From assembly GCA_021297855.1 (NCBI GenBank), contig JAJTHM010000055.1:1-64000 (forward strand): a stretch of 64,000 nt of DNA, given 5' to 3'. Source of the DNA: Sphingobacteriales bacterium. GTDB lineage: Bacteria; Bacteroidota; Bacteroidia; Chitinophagales; JADJOU01. The notes under the pieces are model-generated. The model did not search any database, was not told where the DNA came from, and saw nothing but the letters and a program-made list of their open reading frames with translations. Both the position numbers and the translations under genes were made by a program. Positions 8,938 through 19,577 of the stretch are shown one piece after another (positions within the stretch are counted from its first letter, which is position 1; each line of letters opens with the position of its first letter).

Positions 8938-10509
8938 TCATTTTATCAAGTTAATTTCAGATTCTAAAATAGGTTTAATTTGGTATTCGATGGTTCTTTT
9001 TCTCCAATCCAGTGATGGTTCTATATACATATAATCAAATCTCGGCCTCTCATCCGTAAGGATTTCCGAATCATCCAGGTCTATGTCATTGAGATGGAGA
9101 AAGTACTTTCGTATGTCCTCTATTTTTGGCAGCCCCTCTTCGATATAATTCGTTTTGGAATAATCTAACTTCTGATGAGAGGCTAAAAATACAACGTTTC
9201 TACTAGACTCATCTTCATTCGGCGTCACCATGATCTCTACCTGAAACCCAGCTTCAAGGAGTGTTTTCAAAATAGATCTTGCTGATTTACCTTTCGAACC
9301 TTTTGTATATCCAAAATAATTTATCATCCACAAACCATTCTCCCGAAGTATTTTCTTCACTTTTAAAAAAGTTTCTAATGTCAGAACTTGGGCTGGAGGG
9401 GTTTCATTGAGAAACATATCAAAGGTGATGAGATCATAGGTTTTTGAGGTTGTATTGATAAAATGACGTGCATCGTCAATTTTAATATCTGCCTTAGGTG
9501 AAACACCAAAATATTGAATAGCTGTTTGTTTAATTCGTTCGTCAAGTTCTACGACTTCTGTTTTCATGCCTAGTCTGTCAAACTGGTGGAGGATGGTTCC
9601 TCCTCCCAATCCCATAAGCAAGGCGTCGCTGCCTCTTGGAATTATATTCGCTACGGTAGGGAAAAAATAAGACCAGTCCCAACTATCGTAATTCAATTTA
9701 TCTCTAAAAGCGGTAGATTGTCCGACGTTGTTGACGAATAAAGTTCTGCCGATATGATGGCCACGAAAATGGGTTTCTACGGGTGCATCGATAACACGTA
9801 TTTGTCCAAAGATACCTTCAGATTCATAAATCAGTTCTGTGTCACCACCCATAGTGGTTTTAATACTATAATTTGAGTATAAAAATACAAAAGGCAGAAG
9901 CACAAGAGTAAGTCTGAATTTTTTCAACCAAATCATAGATATCAAACATAGAAGTATTAAAGATAGGCCAAGATAACAACACGGCCAACTTATTCCATAG
10001 GTAGGCATAACATAAAATCCAAAAGCGAAGGTAGAAAGGATGCCGCCCAGAGTAGAAATAGCATAAACAGAACCAGAGGTTTTACCCGAAGTCTTGGCAT
10101 CCAAATTTAAAATTCGGATGAACATAGGTGTAGAAATTCCAAAAAAACAGAGGGCAGGAAAAAGAAAAACCAAGAGTGAAACAATGGCCCCTGAAATAAT
10201 ATTCCCACTGATCAATTGAGTCATAATCAATAGGCTAAAATATGGTATGCAACCAAGACCCAAAGCGCCTAAAGTCAAAGAAGTCACTGCAAGCATCTCA
10301 ATCCTATATTCATATTTAAGGGATAACACCCCCCCTAGGTAATAACCTAAAGTCAGAGAAAACAAGGTGATACCTAAAACAGAAGCCCATATATAAAGTG
10401 AATTTCCATAGAAAGGTCCAATTAATTTAGCGCCCATAAGCTCTGCTGCCATCACTGCGGCTCCTTCTATGAGAACTAACATATAAATATAGGAGCGCGG
10501 GAACATCAT
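8938..10509 (-). CDS. Membrane-fused spermidine synthase-like protein, tandem paralog
   Basis: ORF 8938..10566, probable start MMFPRSY at 10509. Collinear with the neighbouring 7289..8857 ORF (shared EGA.VMA.EL.GA, ISTLGGI, LLMGLGGG, VVELD.RIK, DDARH.INT). Confidence 0.85.
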   Translation of the reverse strand: MMFPRSYIYMLVLIEGAAVMAAELMGAKLIGPFYGNSLYIWASVLGITLFSLTLGYYLGGVLSLKYEYRIEMLAVTSLTLGALGLGCIPYFSLLIMTQLISGNIISGAIVSLLVFLFPALCFFGISTPMFIRILNLDAKTSGKTSGSVYAISTLGGILSTFAFGFYVMPTYGISWPCCYLGLSLILLCLISMIWLKKFRLTLVLLPFVFLYSNYSIKTTMGGDTELIYESEGIFGQIRVIDAPVETHFRGHHIGRTLFVNNVGQSTAFRDKLNYDSWDWSYFFPTVANIIPRGSDALLMGLGGGTILHQFDRLGMKTEVVELDERIKQTAIQYFGVSPKADIKIDDARHFINTTSKTYDLITFDMFLNETPPAQVLTLETFLKVKKILRENGLWMINYFGYTKGSKGKSARSILKTLLEAGFQVEIMVTPNEDESSRNVVFLASHQKLDYSKTNYIEEGLPKIEDIRKYFLHLNDIDLDDSEILTDERPRFDYMYIEPSLDWRKRTIEYQIKPILESEINLIK

Positions 10510-10525
10510 CGTGAATTGAGTATTT

Positions 10526-11476
10526 CTATATCCACTTCTTTTTAAAAAAAATATAAACCGTACCAATGATCAATAAAGCTGTCAAGGCTGTGACAAATAC
10601 AAATCCAAAAGGATTAGAACCAAAAGGTACAGGTACATTCATCCCCCATAATCCTGAAATAATACTCGGCAACATGAGAATAATAGTGGCGCCTGTCAGC
10701 CTTTTTACGATGGTGTTGACATTATTGGATATGATGGTAGATATGGTATGCATAGAGCTATCTAAGATTCTTGAATAGACCTCAGTCATTTCAATTGCTT
10801 GCTGATTTTCAATAATGACTTCATCAAAAAAATCGTCGTACTCCTCATTGTCTCTTGTATCCAAAAAATTAGTGCGTTTCATCTTTACCATCATCAAGTT
10901 ATTTGACCGCAGGTTGGTTTCAAAATAAATGAGTGATTTTTGCAACTGAAGGATGGATACAAAATCCTTATTAGAAGCTTGTGTGTCGAGTATTTTCTCA
11001 ATATCATTGAAGCGAATATTAATTTGCTTTAAATAGTAGTGAAAGAAATCCGTGTTTTTGTCAAAAATATTTAAAACTAAATTAGGGATATCGTGAAAGA
11101 TATTTTTTCGACTCGCCTTTGTAATAATACTATCAATAATAGGATTTTTATAGAGTGAGGTCGTAATAACTATGTTTTCCTTTATAACGATTGAAATAGG
11201 AATTGTGATGAAACTAGCGCGCTTACTGCTGACTAACTGCTCATTGCGCACTGGAATGTTTAATAAAATAAACTTCGTATCATCATCATCTTCATACCGT
11301 GATTGCTCATCGATATCCAAGGCATCTGTAAAATATTCAATGTAGACTCCTAGTTTTTCAGAAATCTCATTGATGGCATTATAGTCGAATGGTGGATAAA
11401 TATTGATCCAACAGCCAGCGCTCATCTCTTCTACCTCTGTGAGTTTGTCGTCTATGGTTTGATAAATAGTTATCAC
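10526..11476 (-). CDS. corA: CorA-family magnesium/cobalt transporter
   Basis: C-terminal 'LPSIISGLWGMNVPVPF...' contains the CorA GMN motif followed by a second TM helix. Confidence 0.9.
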   Translation of the reverse strand: MITIYQTIDDKLTEVEEMSAGCWINIYPPFDYNAINEISEKLGVYIEYFTDALDIDEQSRYEDDDDTKFILLNIPVRNEQLVSSKRASFITIPISIVIKENIVITTSLYKNPIIDSIITKASRKNIFHDIPNLVLNIFDKNTDFFHYYLKQINIRFNDIEKILDTQASNKDFVSILQLQKSLIYFETNLRSNNLMMVKMKRTNFLDTRDNEEYDDFFDEVIIENQQAIEMTEVYSRILDSSMHTISTIISNNVNTIVKRLTGATIILMLPSIISGLWGMNVPVPFGSNPFGFVFVTALTALLIIGTVYIFFKKKWI

Positions 11477-11569
11477 TGTCGGGACCCATTTATGAATGAA
11501 TAATTAGAATGAGCAAATATAATAGAATTTTACCAAGGCGGTTCACCCTAATCAAAAAATAACATTACC

Positions 11570-12286
11570 TTAGTTATCTTTTGTGTCGGTATCTATTGTT
11601 TTTGAACTAGACTTATTTCTGAAAATCTCGACAAAATAACCAATCTGCAGGAAGTCGCGACCTATCTCATCCTTGATTCGATAATCAAACTGATAAAGAT
11701 AGCCTATTTGAATGGTAGAATTTTTGCTCGGTTTATAATTGAAGGCAAATAGCAATCTATTTCTCTCAAAATAGGGTTCGTTGTCTGTAAAAAAGAGCTC
11801 ATTATTGACCGCAACTTGATAGGGTTGATATCCTTTAGTTTCATTTCCAAATGGAAATCCAAACCCAACTCTATACCTAAATCTATTGCGATAGCCATTG
11901 CTCGTAAAACGCATCTCCATTCTGTATCTTTGTTCGATTTTTATTAAACCAACGGTCTGAGTAAGTATAACTTGAGGCCAAAGACGAAATTCATCATTGT
12001 TTTTTGGTGTAACAAAATTACCGCCTTCTCTATAAGTTTGATAGCTTCCGGCACCCAAGGTAAATTTTACATTAGAAAATGCTTTATAGTTTATCCCTCC
12101 TTTAATTTCATAATAATGAAAATGGTCATAAAATTTAAGCGAGCGCAATTGAGCCTCTGCAAAGCCACTCCATTTATCATCATAATTGTATTTTACGTTT
12201 AGAATATTCCACGAACCAAGGTCAGAAGACTGTCCTACAAGAGTAAAACTCAAAAAAAAGAAGACCCAATAAAAGGTTTTTTTCAT
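11570..12286 (-). CDS. DUF2490-like outer-membrane beta-barrel protein
   Basis: Signal peptide; 'SWNILNVKYNYDDKWSGFAEAQLRSLKFYDHFHYYEIKGGINYK...' resembles DUF2490. Confidence 0.65.
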   Translation of the reverse strand: MKKTFYWVFFFLSFTLVGQSSDLGSWNILNVKYNYDDKWSGFAEAQLRSLKFYDHFHYYEIKGGINYKAFSNVKFTLGAGSYQTYREGGNFVTPKNNDEFRLWPQVILTQTVGLIKIEQRYRMEMRFTSNGYRNRFRYRVGFGFPFGNETKGYQPYQVAVNNELFFTDNEPYFERNRLLFAFNYKPSKNSTIQIGYLYQFDYRIKDEIGRDFLQIGYFVEIFRNKSSSKTIDTDTKDN

Positions 12287-12302
12287 AGAAAATTAATTTA
12301 AT

Positions 12303-13085
12303 CTATTGAATCTCAATACTGCCTTCATAGACCTTTAAAGCAGGACCAATAAGTTTAATATCAAAATACTTTCCTGCTTTTTCATTAAATTCTACGCTGA
12401 AATTTCCCCCGCGGGTCTCCACGATTATTTTATTGTCTGAAGTCATTTTCAAATAATGAAAAGCGATGGCAGCGGCCGTAACTCCTGTGCCGCAACTGAG
12501 GGTCTCATCCTCTACTCCTCGCTCATAGGTTCTCATTTTAATAGTAGAATAATCTAATTTTTCAACCAAATTGACGTTTATACCCTTTGGGAAATCTTCT
12601 GAATACCTAATACTTCTGGCATAAGGGATCAAATCGATAGTATCTACATGATCTGTAAAATGAATATAATGTGGACTGCCAGTATCCAAAACCAAGTCTT
12701 CGCCTATGGAGCTGAACTCAGCTATATCCTGCATATGAAGAGAAATAGAATTATCATTCAGATAATCAGCAACATAGGTAGTTTGATTGAAAGAAAAATG
12801 AGCAATATTACCCTTAATAATACCTAACTCTTGCGCAAACTGGGCAATACAACGACCCCCATTCCCGCAAAAACTACTCTCTTGTCCGTCACTATTGTAG
12901 TATCGCATTCCAAAATCAGTCCCCTCGTCATTTATCAGCTCCATAAGACCATCCGCACCGATTCCAAATCTTCTATCACAGAGGTACTGAATCTGACCAC
13001 TACTTAGCGAAAAACTAGACGCACGCTGGTCTAACAAGACAAAATCATTGCCACAACCTTGGTATTTATAGAACTTAATCGTCAT
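12303..13085 (-). CDS. dapF: Diaminopimelate epimerase
   Basis: 'KYQGCGNDFVLLDQR', 'NSDGQESSFCGNGGRC' and 'ERGVEDETLSCGTGVTAAA' are DapF signatures with both catalytic Cys. Confidence 0.96.
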   Translation of the reverse strand: MTIKFYKYQGCGNDFVLLDQRASSFSLSSGQIQYLCDRRFGIGADGLMELINDEGTDFGMRYYNSDGQESSFCGNGGRCIAQFAQELGIIKGNIAHFSFNQTTYVADYLNDNSISLHMQDIAEFSSIGEDLVLDTGSPHYIHFTDHVDTIDLIPYARSIRYSEDFPKGINVNLVEKLDYSTIKMRTYERGVEDETLSCGTGVTAAAIAFHYLKMTSDNKIIVETRGGNFSVEFNEKAGKYFDIKLIGPALKVYEGSIEIQ

Positions 13086-13178
13086 TATTTTAATTGAAAA
13101 TTAATCAAGATTTTAAAATTCAAAAATATGAGAGATTTTTTTAAAACATCCCATCTGATATTTTTTATAAAAATTTTA

Positions 13179-13208
13179 TTGCAAACTGTCTAGTAATCTG
13201 TATATTTG
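13179..13208 (+). promoter_or_regulatory. Bacteroidota-type promoter (TTG-19-TATATTTG) for the lytic transglycosylase gene
   Basis: TTG at 13179-13181 and TATATTTG at 13201-13208, upstream of the ATG at 13303. Confidence 0.55.
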
Positions 13209-13302
13209 TTAATTACAAACCAAGTCAAATAGCCAGTAAAATTTGATTTGTAGTAAGTTTGTATACGCAGTATTGCTTAACAATTTATTAAAATAGATCA
13301 TA

Positions 13303-15198
13303 ATGAATAGTAAGATCATAGCCACTTTTTTTGGGATAACTTTAATATTACAAGCTAATTCTCAATATGATAGCCGCAATTTCACCTATGATGAGAGCTT
13401 AAAAAACTATATCAATTACGATCAATTAGAGGAATTGACGAATAAATTCCTCTTAAAAGATAAATCCATGGTGGATGATGAGGCGCTAAGACAGCAGATT
13501 TTTATTGAAAAGAGTGCGCTCCCTTACTACACAGATGAGGAAATGCATAAAAAAATACTAGCAATACCTGCAACGATTCCAATGAAATACCACCCTGAGG
13601 TAGGTCGAATCGCGAAGTATTTTCTTTTCGAGAAGAGAGATTATTTAACCAGAATGTTAACTGCATCCAAAACCTATTTTCCCATTTTCGAAGAAGTACT
13701 GGATGAGCATAATCTTCCTATAGAGCTTAAATACCTCGCTATAGTCGAAAGTGCATTGAATCCTCAGGCCAGATCTAGAGTAGGTGCTACAGGTTTATGG
13801 CAGTTTATGCATGGTACGGCAAAGCATGAGGGTATGGAAATCAATTCATTGGTAGATGAGCGCAGTGATATTTATAAATCCACAGAGCATGCAGCCATTT
13901 ACCTTAAAAAGCTATATAACATTTATGGGGACTGGTTACTCGCTTTAGCTGCCTACAACTCTGGTCCTGGCAATGTAAATAAAGCTATACGGAATTCCGG
14001 TGGTTATGATTTTTGGTCTATAAAGCATAGATTACCAAAAGAAACTCAAAATTATGTCCCATCATTTATAGCCATAGTATATGCAATGCACTATGCTAAA
14101 GAGTATAAACTTCAGCCAGGCAAGCCTATGTTAAATTTTCAGGCTTGTAAAATCGAAAAAGTATATGACAAGCAATCACTCAAATACATTTCAGAACTTG
14201 TTGGCTGCACAGAAGAACATTTATGTAAGTATAATCCCGCATTGAAAAAAGGAATAATCCCTAAAGTAGATATTGGGTATGGCTTAGTCTTACCGAAAGA
14301 ATATGCTTTAAAATTCAGTGAGAAAAGAAATTTGTTAGCACAAGATCCTTATATCTACAATCCTTCATTCACTCCTCCTGTCGTTGCTGAAGATTTATTG
14401 GCAAGCAGCACGAATGCGGATCCTAATACCTTGAGCACTGCTTCAAACATTGCGGCATATACAAAGCCAGTAGAAGAAAAGAAGTTAACTCTTTCGGAAA
14501 TAGCCAATACCGTCACTTTAAGGGATCCCAAATCCTTCGCAAGCAGCGCCTTGGATGAATCCGAAGCACAAAATAATTCTACAGAACCAAAAAGACTAAT
14601 CGCCAGTTCTCCTCCATCTTATAAGATAGTTAAAGTGATGGATGTGCAGAAAAAGACCATTTACCATAGTGTCAAAAGGGGTGAAAACCTGACTCAGATA
14701 GCTAATAAATACGGTGTAAACTTGAATGATTTGAAAGATTGGAATGATTTAAATTCAAAATCCAATTTATTTGTTGGAAAGAAATTAAAGGTTGAACAAT
14801 CTGAGACTATCGTGAAGCCTCAATTTGCTCTGGATTCTAAATCGAAATCGAATGACGAAGCGGTTAGTGCTGTAACTGAAAATGTCATAGTACATAAAAT
14901 CAGAAGAGGAGAAACGCTTCTTCAATTGACTAGACTATACAATTGCTCTTTAAATGATTTAAAAGAATGGAATAATCTAAAATCAACAGATGTAAAAGTA
15001 GATCAAGAGGTCTATGTATATATTGAATCCAATCCTAAATTTAAAAGCTACTCATACTATGAAGCAAAACTCGGCGATACTTTAGTTACCGCGAGCATTC
15101 AGTTCAATGTGCCTGTCGAAGTTTTAAAAAGCCTGAACAATAGGGGCGAAAATGAACCGCTCAAAAAAGGAGAGAAAATAAAAATCCCAACTCTATAA
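13303..15198 (+). CDS. mltD: Membrane-bound lytic murein transglycosylase D-like, SLT domain with C-terminal LysM repeats
   Basis: 'ESALNPQARSRVGATGLWQFMHGTAK...LALAAYNSGPGNV' is an SLT domain. LysM-like segments include 'YHSVKRGENLTQIANKYGVNLNDLKDWNDL'. Confidence 0.92.
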   Translation: MNSKIIATFFGITLILQANSQYDSRNFTYDESLKNYINYDQLEELTNKFLLKDKSMVDDEALRQQIFIEKSALPYYTDEEMHKKILAIPATIPMKYHPEVGRIAKYFLFEKRDYLTRMLTASKTYFPIFEEVLDEHNLPIELKYLAIVESALNPQARSRVGATGLWQFMHGTAKHEGMEINSLVDERSDIYKSTEHAAIYLKKLYNIYGDWLLALAAYNSGPGNVNKAIRNSGGYDFWSIKHRLPKETQNYVPSFIAIVYAMHYAKEYKLQPGKPMLNFQACKIEKVYDKQSLKYISELVGCTEEHLCKYNPALKKGIIPKVDIGYGLVLPKEYALKFSEKRNLLAQDPYIYNPSFTPPVVAEDLLASSTNADPNTLSTASNIAAYTKPVEEKKLTLSEIANTVTLRDPKSFASSALDESEAQNNSTEPKRLIASSPPSYKIVKVMDVQKKTIYHSVKRGENLTQIANKYGVNLNDLKDWNDLNSKSNLFVGKKLKVEQSETIVKPQFALDSKSKSNDEAVSAVTENVIVHKIRRGETLLQLTRLYNCSLNDLKEWNNLKSTDVKVDQEVYVYIESNPKFKSYSYYEAKLGDTLVTASIQFNVPVEVLKSLNNRGENEPLKKGEKIKIPTL

Positions 15199-15199
15199 A

Positions 15200-15919
15200 T
15201 TGGAGATTTTTCAATTTAAGAAATTTAAAGTTAAACAAAATTCTGCCTCTGTATTTAAAGTCAATACAGAGGCAGTTTTGCTTTCTGCTTGGGTAAATAT
15301 TGAGTCCAAAATGGAAATTCTAGAGATAGGTTCGGGAACTGGTGTTATAAGCCTTGGGTTAGTCCAAAGAATTGATATTTCCTCCAACATAACCACCTTA
15401 GATATAGACAAAAATGCCTATGCATTGACAATGGAAAACCTAGAATTAAATCAAACAACTAATATCTGCGCACAGCATAAAAGTATTCAAGAGTATTATC
15501 AAGAAAATTCAACTAAACTATTCGATTTAATCATTTCAAATCCCCCTTATTTTAACTATAAATCAAAATCAGTAAAACCAAGGAATCTACTCTCAAAGTA
15601 TACAGATAGTCTAGACTATGCTACCTTAATTGAACTAGCTAATAAATTACTTAAAAGCGAAGGTAGGATAGCCATTATTATTCCTTACGAAGACATGAAA
15701 AAAATGAATGTTATCATTCAGACGAACCAGTTACATATACGAAGAGCATTGCTACTTTCAAGTGTGCCTCACAAGTTACCTTTAAGAGTTTTACTAGAAA
15801 TAAAAAAAGGGTCCAAAAAAGAGGATTTTCTTGTGGAAGAACTTTTGGTAAAAGACCAAGAAGGTCAATTTACTGAAGAGTATAAGCGCTTAACCAAAGA
15901 CTATTATACCATCTTCTAA
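15200..15919 (+). CDS. tRNA1(Val) (adenine(37)-N6)-methyltransferase-like
   Basis: TTG start directly after the upstream stop; 'ILEIGSGTGVISL' and 'LIISNPPYF' motifs of the TrmN6/YfiC family. Confidence 0.88.
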   Translation: MEIFQFKKFKVKQNSASVFKVNTEAVLLSAWVNIESKMEILEIGSGTGVISLGLVQRIDISSNITTLDIDKNAYALTMENLELNQTTNICAQHKSIQEYYQENSTKLFDLIISNPPYFNYKSKSVKPRNLLSKYTDSLDYATLIELANKLLKSEGRIAIIIPYEDMKKMNVIIQTNQLHIRRALLLSSVPHKLPLRVLLEIKKGSKKEDFLVEELLVKDQEGQFTEEYKRLTKDYYTIF

Positions 15920-16569
15920 TATTTGTCCGTATCTACAGTTTTTTTCTTCTTTTTATTTCTCCCTAGAAATTCTATAAACTCAGCCCAAGCGAATGGGTTA
16001 GCAATATTGTTTACTGGCATCAGACCCGTACTTTGACGCAAATTATCTTGGTTGTGCTGTTGCAAATATCCCGCTCTATTTTCAGCTAAACTAGGCATCA
16101 TACCATCTCGAATTTGGGTCCATCGCTCATACTGAAGATTTTGATATGCGATAACAAGATCGCCTTCGCTTATATTCAAATCTAAAACTGCTCGCTTTAA
16201 TTCTTCGACATTTTTCCAAGGGACTATCACTACGGCCTCAAGTCTATTGGTATCTCGAATCATTGGTTGTGTAGCAAAAAAACGATCTCGCTTTAAATTT
16301 TCTGGTATGATTAGGATACTTTTTTTGAATCCAACGGACGAAAACTCTATCGTGTCACCACCTCTAACTACTAAGCTGAAAAAACCATCTGGCCCAGAAT
16401 AAGCACTCGATCGACGGGATTTATTTTTAATAGTTACGAATGCCACTGTCTCCACTGAGTCGTTGAAGGAAAGCAAGGTATTGCCAGAAAACTGAATCAA
16501 TCCAGAATTATCTTGACTAGATAATTGTGTGGCAAGAAAGAGACCTAGAACTAAAAAAAATTTACTCAT
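15916..16569 (-). CDS. Secreted protein with carboxypeptidase-regulatory-like (CarboxypepD_reg-like) domain
   Basis: Signal peptide and 'VAFVTIKNKSRRSSAYSGPDGFFSLVVRGGDTIEFSSVGFKK'. Stop overlaps the convergent upstream gene by 4 bp (CTAA). Confidence 0.7.
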   Translation of the reverse strand: MSKFFLVLGLFLATQLSSQDNSGLIQFSGNTLLSFNDSVETVAFVTIKNKSRRSSAYSGPDGFFSLVVRGGDTIEFSSVGFKKSILIIPENLKRDRFFATQPMIRDTNRLEAVVIVPWKNVEELKRAVLDLNISEGDLVIAYQNLQYERWTQIRDGMMPSLAENRAGYLQQHNQDNLRQSTGLMPVNNIANPFAWAEFIEFLGRNKKKKKTVDTDKY

Positions 16570-16632
16570 GTTGGATTCTGTTATGATACAAAACTAATCC
16601 GAATAAAATGCAATCATGGGTTAAAAAAACAA

Positions 16633-16657
16633 AAGGCAGCCCAAAAAGAGCTGCCTT
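16633..16657 (-). terminator. Intrinsic terminator of the 16679..19426 gene
   Basis: AAGGCAGC (16633-16640) / GCTGCCTT (16650-16657), followed on the minus strand by a T-rich tract. Confidence 0.8.
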
Positions 16658-16678
16658 CAATTTGAACATATTATCTGA

Positions 16679-19426
16679 TTAATTCTTTACTATAATCTTT
16701 CCTCCCACGATATTATTGCCATCTTCTACACGCACGATGTATTTGCCATCTTGAAGGCCACTAATGTCTGTATTAATTATATTATCCCCTGAAATAGCAC
16801 GATAAGCCATTCTTTTCACATTTCTACCAGCCATATCATATATAGCAATCATGTAGTTTGCGCCTATTTTAGACTCGAACGAAATATTTATTTTATCTGT
16901 GGTTGGATTTGGATAAATATCAAAATTAATCCTCAAATTATTGATATAATCTAGTCCACTTCTCACCTTTTTCTTGTAATCACAACTTGTTTTGAATGGG
17001 AAAGGAGCTCTCCAAAAGCCTCTACCATGCGTAGCAGCATATATCAAAGTACATTCTTCTGCATTCAGAGAATTCACTCTGAGTTTAAAGACTGGAACTC
17101 TTCCTATCTTTTTGTTGGATTCGGTCCACACTGGTGAGGCATCGCTGATATTGAATGTTTCCCATATACCAAACTCCGTACCTATTACAACGTGGTCTCT
17201 GTCCTCTGGATCTATAGCACATGTATAAACTGGCATGACTGGAAGATTTCCCTGCTTACTGATAAAACTAGTTCCGTTTTCAGATAGGAATACTTTTGAA
17301 GTACCTCCAAATCCAATCTGGGTAGCTACTACGTAGTTCGGATCCGTTTGATGGACATAAAGTCCACCTATTGGTCCAGTAGCACCAGTTAAATTTGTCC
17401 ACGCTAAGTTTGGTCTTTTTAAACAAGGTTGATTCGGAATAGTTCTATCCACACCAAAGGAGTCAAAGTCCTTCAATGTTGTATTTTTTCTAACTCCACC
17501 TGCACCAAATAAGTAAACAGTCCCAATGTCTTTTGTACTATGAATACCATAAATAGCTCCTACACCACCCGATTCCCAATTAGTGAAGGCTGTAGGTTGT
17601 GATGGTATATGTGCATTGGACGAGATTGTATATTGTCCGTTTTGATTAAATACGAATAAAAATGATTTTTCCACTTCATCAAATAATCCAGGAGTGACCT
17701 TCACCTTTTCTACTAAACCGATTCTAGTATGAAATCCTACATTGGCAAAATTACCTCCTTCTTCAATACAGCCCGAGGCTAATGGTTTTCTCGTTGTTGT
17801 CAAATCAGTTGTTCGAGATAAAGAACCTGTGTAAACAGTTGTATAGGCCACTTGGTAATTATTCGCAGCTGAAATAGCACAATCAAAACCATCGCCACCA
17901 CTAATCTCAAGAGCGATATTACTATTTCCTCCTGTTAGCGTAATAAATTGAGTACCATTGTCTTGCGTACCACCTACTAGTTCTCCATATTTATTTACCG
18001 CCATATCATAAAACTGTGTAATATTTAATCCAGTAAATATAGGTTTCCATGTAGCGTTTGGAAAAGATGATAATGAATTGAATGAGATATAAGGACCACC
18101 ATCTGTACAAACTACCATGGTATCTGGGCGCGTAGGGTGGAAAGCAAACTCATGATTATCTGCATGAACTAGATTCAGACCCAAAATGGCAGGTGAATTC
18201 CAGTTAGATGCTTGTACCCAACCCAAATTGCGTGACCATCCATAAGATTTTACTGATCCTCCTAGAAAAATTTTATCGTCATCCTTTGGATGAGCAGTTA
18301 AACACAAATCGTAAAACCCTTGACAACCCAGTGTTGAGCATAGTGGACTAAAACTTGCATCTGATTTTCCAATTAGTTCCCAAGTAGTACCTCCATCTTC
18401 GGATCGAATAACGTATTTTAGGTCTCCTCCTCTAGTTCCAGTAATTCCGCATGCATATAGCTTTTTAGCGTCATATGCTGAAACTGCAATTCTCACATGT
18501 TGATTTCCGTCTGCGATCCAATCAGGTCTATTTCCAATTAAATCAACAAAACTGGTGCCTCCATTCTCAGATTTAAAAACCCTGCCACTCCATGCAGCAT
18601 AAATGACTGTGCCATCATATGAGTATTTGACCTGTGCTATTGCAGTATTAGGAACTGATGTTGACTTTGTCCATGTGGTTCCTCCATCTTTGGATACCTG
18701 CATACCATTGTCAGTAGCAGCAAAAACAATATCATTATCTAGTGGATTGCACGCTATATCCAACACTCTTTTAAATTGAGCTGGTTGAGCATTAGTCAAA
18801 GAGCCGTTAATGGTGGACGTCAAATGAACAAATTCTTCTTCATCCGCTTTTTTCTTGTAAATTCCATGTCCGTTAAACTGTGAACCAAATCCCGCATTAG
18901 GTGTATTGCCCCAATATTCCCCAGTTCCTGCATAGATATCCCCATCTTTTGATTGAATCAAGCAGCCTATAGGCATTACCTTAAAAATATCCGCCATATT
19001 TTTCACTGGAGTCCAGTTGTGTCCAAGATTTTCTGAAACAAACACGCCTCCTGAAACCCCTGCACAATAAACTCTACCTTCTTTTGTCTTATCAAAAACA
19101 AAACCGCGCGTTCTACCACCTACTTGGTTAGGGCCTTGATCTTCCCATACGAGTTCCTCGCCTCTTGAAGATAATCTAGAGCCCGAGAGTTCTTCTATCT
19201 CAGCCAAGGCTTTATACCAATCATTTTCTTCTACCTTACCAGTCACGACATTGCGCAGCTGATTCGCACGCTCTTCTGCTCTTCCTTGGATTCTAGATTC
19301 CAAGGGCATTTTCTTGGACTTTTTGTAGGAAGCCATGTATTCAAAACGTTTCATCGGTTCTTTCGCTACAAAAGCAACCAGAAGTAAAAAGAAAAATGAA
19401 AATAATACTAAGTTGAATTTCTTCAT
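16679..19426 (-). CDS. T9SS type A sorted protein with BNR/sortilin-like beta-propeller repeats
   Basis: Repeated 'S.DGGTTW.' propeller motifs; C-terminal 'FDIYPNPTTDKINISFES...GKYIVRVEDGNNIVGGKIIVKN'. Confidence 0.9.
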   Translation of the reverse strand: MKKFNLVLFSFFFLLLVAFVAKEPMKRFEYMASYKKSKKMPLESRIQGRAEERANQLRNVVTGKVEENDWYKALAEIEELSGSRLSSRGEELVWEDQGPNQVGGRTRGFVFDKTKEGRVYCAGVSGGVFVSENLGHNWTPVKNMADIFKVMPIGCLIQSKDGDIYAGTGEYWGNTPNAGFGSQFNGHGIYKKKADEEEFVHLTSTINGSLTNAQPAQFKRVLDIACNPLDNDIVFAATDNGMQVSKDGGTTWTKSTSVPNTAIAQVKYSYDGTVIYAAWSGRVFKSENGGTSFVDLIGNRPDWIADGNQHVRIAVSAYDAKKLYACGITGTRGGDLKYVIRSEDGGTTWELIGKSDASFSPLCSTLGCQGFYDLCLTAHPKDDDKIFLGGSVKSYGWSRNLGWVQASNWNSPAILGLNLVHADNHEFAFHPTRPDTMVVCTDGGPYISFNSLSSFPNATWKPIFTGLNITQFYDMAVNKYGELVGGTQDNGTQFITLTGGNSNIALEISGGDGFDCAISAANNYQVAYTTVYTGSLSRTTDLTTTRKPLASGCIEEGGNFANVGFHTRIGLVEKVKVTPGLFDEVEKSFLFVFNQNGQYTISSNAHIPSQPTAFTNWESGGVGAIYGIHSTKDIGTVYLFGAGGVRKNTTLKDFDSFGVDRTIPNQPCLKRPNLAWTNLTGATGPIGGLYVHQTDPNYVVATQIGFGGTSKVFLSENGTSFISKQGNLPVMPVYTCAIDPEDRDHVVIGTEFGIWETFNISDASPVWTESNKKIGRVPVFKLRVNSLNAEECTLIYAATHGRGFWRAPFPFKTSCDYKKKVRSGLDYINNLRINFDIYPNPTTDKINISFESKIGANYMIAIYDMAGRNVKRMAYRAISGDNIINTDISGLQDGKYIVRVEDGNNIVGGKIIVKN

Positions 19427-19577
19427 AATTTTAGTTTAAATTTTTATATCACAAAGATATTTTTAAAACTCTCAAAAATATAACTTTTTTCTCAACAATA
19501 ATTTTTTTCTAAAGGATTTGCTACATTTTTTAAAGAATTTAAAATTCTAACTAAAAAAGTGCAATTTTAGACAAATT

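Noticed and set aside
15916-15919. 4-bp convergent stop overlap (CTAA) as a regulatory curiosity
   Set aside because: Common in compact genomes; no evidence of function.
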